From Reclinomonas americana ATCC 50394 (lineage: Eukaryota; Jakobida; Jakobea; Jakobida), in assembly GCA_048213135.1 (NCBI GenBank), contig PS015502.1:1-36726 (forward strand): 36,726 nucleotides of DNA. Reading direction: 5' to 3'. This document shows, piece after piece, positions 9,737-18,500 of the stretch (the stretch's first letter is position 1; every line of letters begins with the position of its first letter). A program made the position numbers and the translations under genes. The notes beneath the pieces were generated by a model. That model made no database searches. It saw only the letters and a list, made by a program, of their open reading frames with translations, and was not told the DNA's origin.

Positions 9737-11422
9737 TGTTTGTGAGGTGTGTTACCTGCAGCGTCGACTCGTTCCCCTGTCCACCACTGCGTAGCGAGTC
9801 GATAAACTGGTCCACCGCCTTCCCCAGCACCGCCAGTCGCCATCGTTGAAGCAGTAAACCGACGACGACAGCAATCGGCAAGCCAGCACCGAGAATGATG
9901 AGGGAGAGGAGTGTGCGGGTGAGCAGCTGGCTTGCACTTGGTGCCGTGGTCGCGGGGATCACAGAGACGGCCGCCCACAGGATGCATCCGACACCCACGT
10001 GCGACATGATGTTGGTGGAGTGTCGGTAGAAGGGCGAGAACCGGATGGCGAAAATGGTGTATGTGAGTGCCAGCATGGCCACACCCGCTGCTGCGTGCAC
10101 CACGCCAAGCCGCGCCGCAAAGAATGTATGCGTAATGCACAACATGATACGGCACACATTCAGGGAGGCCAAGAACCGGCCGGCCAGAGGGCCCGCCGTG
10201 AACGCTGGTGAGGTTGGCTCGAAATCCTGAGACAGCAAATTGGCCAGGGTGGTCACCACCCCCAAGAAGGTGACTGCCAGCACGCCCAGCGAGCCGAGGA
10301 GCATATTCGACGACTGCAGAGACAGCAGCAGCACACAGACTCAGTCAGCTACTCATCGGTTCGTTGATGCGGTAGATGATTTGCGATCCCCAAACCTTGC
10401 TGCACACAAGCGCAACACCGCCATCGGTGGTGCTCAAGTGCGTCATGTCGTCAAAGTTGCAGTGCAGAGGCCGCAGCAGTGCGAGACACACCGGCGTCAG
10501 CGCCACGGAACTCAGCAAATGCAACTGCATGCGCAGCGCGCGGACCAGCAGTGTCGACTCGGCTGTTGTCTCATCGTCGCTCACCGATGTTCCAGCCTTG
10601 CGAGTCGACGACGTGCGCACCTGCACGGAGACCTTCCGCAGACGACGAAAGGCCACCACAATCTGCCAGACGAGCGCCGCCACGTACGCCAGCACAAAGA
10701 CGGAGATGCTCTGCACGAAACCGAGCGAGACCGTCTGCAGTCATGTAGAGCAGTAAGGCATCGATCATCGCTACCACCAAATGCATCGCAAAGAACGAAC
10801 CCAGGGGACAACTTCGTTGGCAAGGAAGGCGTAGCGCAGGACGCGTGGAATCCACACCGACCAGCCGCCGGTATTCGACAAGTTACCGAGGCCGCCAGTC
10901 GAGAGCGGCGCAAACATCCACGGATCCAGCACCAGCATCAGGGTCTGGAAGAAGATGAACAGCGTGACAGCCATCTCGATCCACAGCGCCTGAAGAATAT
11001 TCAAGATTCACATTAGAGGAAACTAGTGGATTGCCTTTTTTGGCTTCTTCAAAACTAATTATTCTCTTCCCCCCCCCTGTTTTCTCATTCGCTGCACATT
11101 TTTTTGTGCGCCGTGTGTGCGAGACGTCTATCTCCCACCTCTTCTCCTGCACATCCTCCTCACTCCACCAAAGCAACAAGTGCGCAATGTCTCAAAGCAC
11201 TGTGCGCAACTTGGTACTCTCTGCTACTGCGACCTGTATATGTGGTGGTGGTGGTGCTAAACTCACCGAGCCTGTGGAGCTCGTCGTGCGTCGGAAGAGG
11301 GCAAACAGGAACTTGTCCATGTTGCCGGCCGCCTGCTGCTTGTTCACCGGCGATGCGTCATTCCAGCCACCGCCGCCACCAGCAATGGTGCTTTGACTCT
11401 GCGAGTCAGCCGGCGTGGCCAT
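2397..11422 (-). CDS. TmcB-like/PAS/class III cyclase receptor, C2-like cyclase half
   Basis: I traced 32 exons; every junction keeps frame and gives 2,095 residues. Exon 1 is 11422-11267 (MATPADSQS...). Order: polytopic membrane region (about residues 53-410); TmcB-type helical/TPR region (about 420-650, with FSNAYDVEFVARIP, CLPQSPVLSLLYAHYLWHYE, DYPNDGQVMTMFAE, FVAEILNDRR); low-complexity linker with acidic EEDDDEG; a second membrane region with helices near 937-958, 1142-1165, 1231-1250 and 1421-1440 separated by large loops that may be sensors; three PAS domains (about 1480-1890); and a class III cyclase domain (1915-2095). The cyclase keeps KTIG, FDLYGDTINVASRM and KGVG but both metal aspartates are replaced (FIKL and GHAY). 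It should sit in a membrane with PAS and cyclase domains in the cytosol. Alone it should be inactive; I infer pairing with the tandem paralogue at 20821-12052. Exons 15 and 16 have alternative splice choices. Confidence 0.85.
3335..5380 (-). other. Three PAS domains of the first cyclase receptor
   Basis: Spread over exons between about 5380 and 3335. PAS1 starts FRTILQTTDRAVIITNDKG and continues RMLGYPAEDALGSNIKMIV with a PAC part HRDGSGVPVTVTLAEG. PAS2 has GFVVTDTAGIIEDIN, LLRLLGYG, NVRMFVPEPHKERHDDYV and AQKRSGEAVSIHLHV. PAS3 has LATSSDAVIWCDRNGVIQQV, MFGYTADELAS and VTRKDGSKFDGVFSMRE. All three keep the S-box D-x-x-G-x-I-x-x-x-N start and the GY turn. I see no clear cofactor signature, so the ligand is unknown; PAS domains here could sense small molecules or mediate dimerisation between the two receptors. 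Confidence 0.85.
8369..8401. repeat. GA/CT repeat serving as intron pyrimidine tract
   Basis: A GA run on the plus strand reads CT on the coding strand and lies just upstream of the acceptor at 8357. It probably forms the pyrimidine tract of that intron. Confidence 0.7.
8750..9582 (-). other. TmcB-type helical (TPR-like) region
   Basis: Exons 9582-9212, 9141-8934 and the start of 8846-8447. The block has the recurrent pattern of a helix ending in a short P-x-S/N turn followed by L-x-x-x-Y/F-A-x-F/Y and a later ND: CLPQSPVLSLLYAHYL, RDYPNDGQVMTMFAE then FVAEILND. The paralogue has MFPESKHLRLFHAIFM and VEYPTNRSLLRLYSE. This is the signature of the helical repeats that follow the membrane region in TmcB/TmcC-like proteins; the function is unknown. 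Confidence 0.65.
9648..9746. repeat. Long GT/CA microsatellite in an intron
   Basis: About 100 nt of almost pure GT on the plus strand (CA on the coding strand), interrupted only by a few C and T. It fills much of the intron 9755-9583 between the membrane region and the TPR-like block of the first cyclase receptor. Open frames reading through it as poly-Thr/His or Cys/Val are artefacts. Confidence 0.9.
9756..11266 (-). other. N-terminal polytopic membrane region of the first cyclase receptor
   Basis: The 277-nt first intron (11266-10990) and exons 2-4 (10989-10801, 10734-10396, 10313-9756). Several hydrophobic helices are visible, for example ALWIEMAVTLFIFFQTLMLV, FVLAYVAALVWQIVVAF, LLGSLGVLAVTFLGVVTTLA and TLLSLIILGAGLPIAVVVGL. 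The order of helices followed by the TPR-like block matches the N-terminal organisation of TmcB/TmcC-like protist proteins, as far as I can judge from memory of that family. Confidence 0.7.
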
Positions 11423-12051
11423 TGCTGTGCCAATCCAGTGCGTATGCGCAACGTGTGGTGTGCGAAAGAGGAGAAAAACACGGCTGAGAAGTCTCAATCT
11501 GCGCGCTCGCTTCTCTCTCGCCACAAAATGCAAAAACAATGAGTTTGTAGACGAGAACGTTTCCAGACCGTTGCGTATATATACTCTGCAGCGCGCGGAT
11601 TGGACGTGCACCATACTTTGAAACAACAGCCCCTGAGTAGCGTGCTGTGGAGAGTCGTGTGGCAGAGTACAGAAACCGGCTGCGATGATCGCCAGTTTGC
11701 GTCTCAGCTGCCGCACACGGTGGCGATGGCCACCATCCAATTCACGAGAAGGATGCCTTTCTAGACAATAACGCGGTTGTAATTGGCGCTTCCCCGTGGG
11801 ACGTGGCAGCAACGTGGAGCGCTCCCATGGTTCGGTGACCCGTCGCGACGCGCAGCTTTACAGCTTGCCATAGCGGAGTACGCACCCTCCTGTTTGGTCC
11901 GGAAACGCGCTTCCTTTTGGAAAACAAAAATTCTTTGTGTCATATCTGGATATCGAAAACAAAGGAACAAAGTCTGCCGTCTCTTGTCGTGCACCTTAGA
12001 CTGCGTTCACCATCCACAGCATTGTCATCAGTGAAAGTACAATTTTGTTCA
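11423..12051. other. 629-nt space between the two cyclase genes; promoter region of the first
   Basis: This holds the 3' end of the upstream cyclase gene and the promoter of the downstream one. Open frames on both strands here show no recognisable protein features. A TATATATA-like element lies near 11576-11584, about 155 nt before the start codon at 11422. I see no RNA gene. Confidence 0.4.
11575..11584 (-). promoter_or_regulatory. Possible TATA element of the first cyclase gene
   Basis: On the minus strand the sequence AGTATATATACGC is the only clear TATA-like element in the gap and stands out in GC-rich surroundings. Its spacing of about 150-160 nt to the ATG would fit a short leader. No transcript evidence is available. 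Confidence 0.3.
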
Positions 12052-12520
12052 TTATCGAGGCGACTGTCTCTCAGCATCGACCGCAGGCTCTGCTGCTGCC
12101 GCTGCTGCTGCTGCTGTTTCGGGCGTCTCCGAGAACCTCACCACCGATCCTTGCCTCCTGCTGTAATCCAAATTCGAAAATGAGCGCATCTGCGTCGGCA
12201 CTCGAATGAGTTGCGGTCGCTCCTCGCCGTCGTTCGGTGCCGCACCATCCGCACTGGCGGAGCTGTGTGCGACATCAGAGATGTGCTGGAGAGCGGCCAA
12301 GTTCGGGCGAGCCACACTCAAGCGTCGATCGGTGGAGACCACGCTGATGCGGCGGTTTGCCGGAGGCATTGCGGACAGCAGCGCTGGGGCGTCTGCTGCT
12401 GGTGCTGCCGCCGTCGCCCCTGTCGCCGACTCTACACCAGCGACAACTGCCGTTGCGACCGAGGTTGCCACGTTGCCGAGAGCGTACTTGCTGTTTGGGG
12501 GGGCGCTGGCGGCAACGAGG
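12052..12520 (-). other. Low-complexity cyclase tail with kinase-A-like sites
   Basis: After the cyclase fold the last exon encodes an Ala/Pro/Ser-rich tail of about 150 residues containing NRRISVVS (near 12345-12360), DRRLSVA (near 12318-12335) and SRRQGSVV (near 12140-12160), plus an Ala run close to the end. R-R-x-S is the classical substrate site of cAMP-dependent protein kinase; whether these are used is inference. Confidence 0.6.
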
Positions 12521-15500
12521 CTGGTGCCGGCCATTTTCGGGCAATCGTCGCGGAGCTCGAGTGGGAAGGCGTGTCCCAGCAGCGCTGTCACTTGACTGGA
12601 GACGTGCACGCGACCCGGCTTACTGAGTTCTTCCAGGTGGACGGCATTGTCGATCGCGTCCCCGTACAACTCAAACGTCAAGTTGTCGGTGCCGAGAACG
12701 CAGGTGGTGAGTGGTCCAGTGTGCACGCCGACCCTGATCTGGATGTTGTAGTTGTTGGCCTGCGCGCACACACATGATGGGGTGAGAATCGACACCGGGC
12801 AGAAAGAAGGCGCAGCTACAAGAGTACGTAACTTCGTTGAACTTGTGCAGCTCCGACATGACCTCCACGGCAAAGCCGACCACTGCCTTGACGTGCTTCT
12901 CCGGCTCAATGACCTCCTGCATGCCGCACACGGCGATGTAGGCGTCGCCAATGAGCTTGCACCGAATGAGTCCGTATTTGATGGCCACGCTGTCGAAAAT
13001 GTCAAACATGGCGGAGATGGTGGCGATGAGCGTGTCGGGCGACAGTTGCGAGCTCATGCGCGTAAAGTTGACAATGTCGCTCGCAAACACCGTCACACTT
13101 TCGTGCTCCTCGATGATCGGTTCCTTGGAGCCATTGCACTCCTGGAGAAGTGCACACAAACAGTTTAGTGTTGTTTACAGAGAACCACCGACCACAGAAA
13201 ACGATGCGCAACTCGGTCCATGATTTGCGCAAGCACGTACGGCGGGAAGGAGCAACGCAAAAGGTTGCGACTCGAAAGCCCACTCGCGGCCGCGTCCTCC
13301 AGCTGGCGCATCAGTGCCTCGGCATCCTCCACAAACGCCACAAAGATGCGACGACCGCCAACGCGGCCCTCCCGCACTTTTACGTTGGCGTAAAATCTGT
13401 CACCATTGGCTCTCCTGGCCGGCGTTCCGTAGGTGCCCTTGCCAATAATCTGACTCCTACCCGAGCGCAGGTACTCGGCAATGTAGCGATCGTGTGCCTC
13501 GCGATGTTGGTCGGTGCCAACCAGCTCCTTCACGTTCACGTGTCGCATCGATCCGGTTTCGTAGCCAAACTGCTCCTCGGCAGTTGAATTGGCCTCCTGG
13601 ATGATTCCATGGTCGTCGCACACTATAATACCATGGTCGTAATGCTTGATAATGGTGCTGAGTTCTTCGCCAATGCGCACAATCTCCGCCAACGCCTCTC
13701 GCTGCACGGTAAGATCTGCAGGAAGTATGAGTTCCTCACTTACAACACACAGAAAACAGCCATTGCTTTGGCACAGTCGCGTACCTCGCAAATAGGCAGC
13801 AAAGAATCGCGCTCGACCGTCGTTGCCGTCGACAACCGTCAGCTTCAAGTGGACGAGGCTGCCGTCTTTGCGCAGGCCCTGCACATTGCGGCCATTCTCC
13901 AACACTCCACCGTCTTCGCCTGTCTCCACCAGCCTCTGCAGGTACTCGTCGTGCCTGACCACAGTTTGTAAGCACTCACGAAAGCAGGCTTGTTGTATCG
14001 AGGAAGCCTGCACACTCACCGATCGCAGTGGGGTGCAGGCATCAACATGTTGACCTTTTGGCCCACCTACAAGACGGGAAATGTGCGATCAGCCAAGAGT
14101 GTATCACTCGCGCAAGCATGCATGCATTTGCATACCATCTCCTCTCGGCTGTACAGGAAGATCTTGGAGGCCGTCTCGTTGACATTGGTGATAACTCCGG
14201 TCACATCAATGATAACCAGAGCGTCCTTAGAGCCGTCAAGAATCCTCTGCGTGCGCTGCTCCTCGGCTGCGTAAGGCGAGTGAGTGATGGTGGCAAGTAG
14301 GATGCTCTCCACATGGAACGAAACTGCGTTGTTGTGCTTGTTGTGCCGACCTCTCCGACATGTCGTGCACAAAGGCCCTGTTAGTCAAGACACTGTGATG
14401 TGAGCAATGTGCACGCACACGACGCGGATCGGAGAGAATTGCGACAACGCACGCGAAGAATCGAGCGCTCTTCAGTCGAGCCTCGCTGACACTGACAATC
14501 ACAGGCCGCGTTGAACCATCCTTGCAAGTAAGGTCGCTCTGAATGCTGCGACCCACCAGACGCGAAGCGCCAGTGAGGACGTGATTGGCGATGAGCTGTA
14601 CACGCAAGAGAGTCAGTCGGCTGCAGTGGTCGGTGGTTTGCAGCACATCCGCCCACAAGTCACCTGGTCGTGGCGGTCGCGTACGTGTGCCGGTGTAAGA
14701 ATCTTTACGTTTTGCCCGACGAGCTCTGCGAGGCGAATATGATAAGTATGAAGACATGCAAAACGGAGAGGAGGGCGTGTGTTCGTACCAGTGTCGGAGA
14801 ATCCAGCCAGACGCGACATTGCAATGTTGGTCATTTGAATGATTCCGAGCTCGTTGCACAGCAAGACACCATCGGAAGATGACTGCAACACAGAAAACAG
14901 CTTCTCCTCGGCTTCTTTCATGGAGTCGTTGAGGCGCGCCTCGGAAATCTCTTGGCCTGCGCGCAGGCAACAAAGCTGTGAGCCAGATCAAAAGACTTCG
15001 GCAAAGGGAAAGAGAGTGTCACGCACCGCGCACAACGAAATCGTGAATAACGGTCACGGAGGTGACGACATCGGGCGCCAAGTGGCTCAACATCTTGCGA
15101 ACTTGTTCCGACTGAAGAAGAGGCGATTGGAAGTATTGAGTACCGTGGACAGGTGAACAGTCAGCAAAGTTTTTCGTATGACGACACCTTGCGATAAAAG
15201 TGGCCGAATGACGGAAGCACCAAGAGGAATGCGACAGCAGCGAGCGCAATCAGCTGTGCGCGGAAGTCTGTGAGCGACAGCTCGCGAGTGCACTCACAAG
15301 CGATACATGACTCACGCCAAGGATGAACAGAGCCTCGACCAACAGCAGGCTGGTGGAGATGGCCGACTCCAACTCCCGTTGGTAGTAGTCCGTGGAGGTG
15401 GCAAAGGAAGCGCCCAGCACGGATGATGCCGTCTCCAGAAACATGGCGTTCGAGTTTGAGATCGTCAATCGCGAAGTGCTACTGAGTGTGGCTGCTGCCG

Positions 15501-18500
15501 ACTGAAGAATGCCAAACGCTTGGGTGAGCTGCATTGTATGCGTGGCGGAAGAGAGGCAGTGAGACAAAACTAAAGTGGGGACAACAGAGCGGAACGCCAC
15601 AAACCACAGTGTTTGTCGCAGCGCAAGAAATAAAGTCGGTGATCGCCTGCTTGTCAGAGGTCACCGTACCGGCAGCCGACACTGTATTGGCGCACTGCGT
15701 GGCGTACAGCAGTTCCTGCTGATCCACAGAATTGAACGCACGCCGACTGCTCGGCGTGGAGGAGTCGACGAATCGGAGCGAGTTGTGTGAGGTCGCCATC
15801 TGTGGTGCCGAGCATGAGCAAGTGCAACGACGCCGGCATAAATCGACAAAGTGTACGCAACGGCTTGTAAAGACGACACCCACAGTGTTTGTATCTCACT
15901 GCTGCCGAATAGATTTTCGTTCTCAAACAGACCTATCAACAGCAAATAGAGTGCGTGAGAAGCAGGACGATGACACACACACAACAGCACATGTACTCGC
16001 CAGTGGCCTGAGAAAAGTCCGTAGAAGCCACTTGTGTGCAGCGACGAGCCTCGCAGAACAAGGCCAGCATGTTGTACAAATTCGAGAGGCGCACGCTGGA
16101 CGTGTTCATCTCGAAGGCCAGAGATGTCGAGCGGGTGTGCAGGCTTGACGCGGCCGCCCACCACACGCCAAATGTTCCGCAGAAGATCAGCATGGCAATG
16201 AAAATGGTGAACAGCATCTGGCGTCGCAAGGGAATCCGGTTGGGTGCAGCCTCGGAAGACTGCAACGCCTCCTGCTCCAACGTCGAAACGAAGAACGTTA
16301 GCGTCACGTACAGAGAGCAAAGGGACACATACTTATAAGTTGCGGGTGCTTGCCTCACCTCGTTGTTGCCTGCAACTGTGGAGCTTTCGGCGGCAGCGTC
16401 CGACGAGTACGAAGTCATGCTGCCGTAGGCGCGGAACAGCGCTTTGGCTGCCGTCTTCGGCACCACCAGGAAGAGGCGAAGTGTGAATGCCTGTCGCTTG
16501 CGATGATGCAAGAAGGCCGGAACGAAGACACACAGCCAGAAGAACACTCCGACGCCGAGACAGACTGCGAGCGCCAGAGTGGTGACCTGGTAGTGGTCGG
16601 CGAGGTTGGTTTGCTGAAGTCCTTCAAAGAACGCGTTCAGTGCGTCCATCGCCGGCAGCAGCTGCAGGGGACCGTTGCGCACGACATACATGAACTGAGG
16701 CGACTTGCGCAAGGCATCGCGACTCGTCCACGTTGTCGACGCAATGGACTGCCGGTCGTAGCAAGTTAGAAGTCAGACATCACAAGCACACACATACAGC
16801 AACGCCGCGCACGCTCACACACCTTGGCATCTTCAAACAGATTCAACGCCAAATCCTTGAAGAGCACTGTCATTTGCCTCATTTGCGGTGTTTGCCCATT
16901 CGCAGCCGTGTAATAGACTTCGACGGTACTGCAGCAGAGGACGCAGGTACGCACACATTGGTAAGCACATTTCGTGTGGTTTCATACATACAGATTACCA
17001 GGCGGCACGTAACAGAGAACGCGTCAAAATCGAGTCGAATTGGTTTGTGTCGACGAAAAGCGACTCGAAGTGCGCAGCTGCTTCCTTTGCTTGCGCCAGC
17101 ATGCTGGCCTGTAACGTGGCAATGCGGGCAGAGCTGAAGTCGCCCGCTGTAAGACCCAGCTCTTGAGACAGCAGTGTTGCTTTGTAGGTCAGCATCGCAA
17201 CCGATTCCCTGTGCAACGGAGAATTAATACACTGTGGGAGGTGGAAGTGGGAGAGCGCTCTCTTTGCTTACCTTACGGTCGTCGTCTTGTCCCACCACTG
17301 GAGGTCCGTCATCTCATCTCCTTCATTCACCACGAGGATCGCAAATGTGACGAGCACGGCACTCAGTAGCACCAGCAGCATGCAAAAGACAACAAACAGC
17401 AATCCGCGGTGCGGTCTACCGAGCCAATTAGTACACTTCCAAAGAGCCAGCAAGACGCGCGGTGCATATTCACGACACTCAACTTGCCGGCACTGACTTC
17501 GAGCTCGTCCTCTGGTACCGTCGAGTTGCGTTGCATGTCGGTATCCTTGGTCGCCTTGGGCTTCAGTCGCGAGACCAACTTTCGTCCGCTGGGATTGGCG
17601 CGCACTGCCAACAGCAGAAGCCATGTCAGTGTCACGCTGTGTTATCTCGTGTGAAAACAATACAGACAAACGCACAGCGATTAGACTTTTCCGCAGTGGT
17701 AGCCGTTGTCTCTGTGGCCTCATCTCCGTCGTCTTCGCCGGCAGGTACCGCATGCGGCATTTGCGGCGTCTCTTGAAGCCAGTTCGTAATTCGGTCCAGT
17801 TTCTCTTCGCAAGCAGTGAGCAAAGGGCGATAAAAGCCAAACGATGGACGAAATGAGTGCAAGAATACCTGCATCGATGGTTGCCTCCGCTCCTTCGTCG
17901 CTGACGTCGTCAAATGCGCCACCTAATGGTGACTACAGGTGAGCACTGCGCACCAGACGACAGTTGTAGCACGATAGCATGTCACCTTGGAGCCCCTGCT
18001 CAAACTGTGGGTAGTACTCTTCGTCGGCTACCACAGCGCTGTGATTCGACCGACTGCTGATCAGGTACCGATCTCCGTGCCCGGTGTGGTCGGCCATGTC
18101 AGCATCGCTCACTGGCACGACTTTGCCAGAGACGGCCGCACCCTTGTGGGTTCGATTGTCACGTGTGTCGGTGGTGCGGGTAGCATGCACTTGCTCTTGT
18201 TGCACTCGTTTCGGATCGGCATGTCGCAGCAGGCGAGCGCGCAAGTCAAACAGGCGGCGCCGGCGAGCATTCGTGTCGGCGGCAGTGCCTCCATGCGCAG
18301 CTCCGCCGCTGGCAGTGGGCCCCACCTTACCGTCGCCATCAGCCGTTATCGCGTACTGATCTCTCGAGTCAACGCGGCCCGACGCGTCCTCTGCGGCGTT
18401 GGCTTGACGCTGCAGCTCGTCAGCCTCGTGTGGCATCCGACGGAAGGTGCGCAAAAACTGCAATGCGCGCATGCACTTGCGTGTGAGAAAGCAGTAGACG

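Noticed and set aside
9434-9845. Long frames across the GT/CA repeat encoding runs of Val/Cys or His/Thr
   Set aside because: They are microsatellite reading in an intron; exons on both sides belong to the first cyclase receptor and join cleanly without it.
11192-11812. Longer N-terminal extension of the first cyclase receptor upstream of 11422
   Set aside because: The upstream frame is open but has no domain features, and the Met at 11422 starts a good N-terminus. A TATA-like element also lies within the extension.
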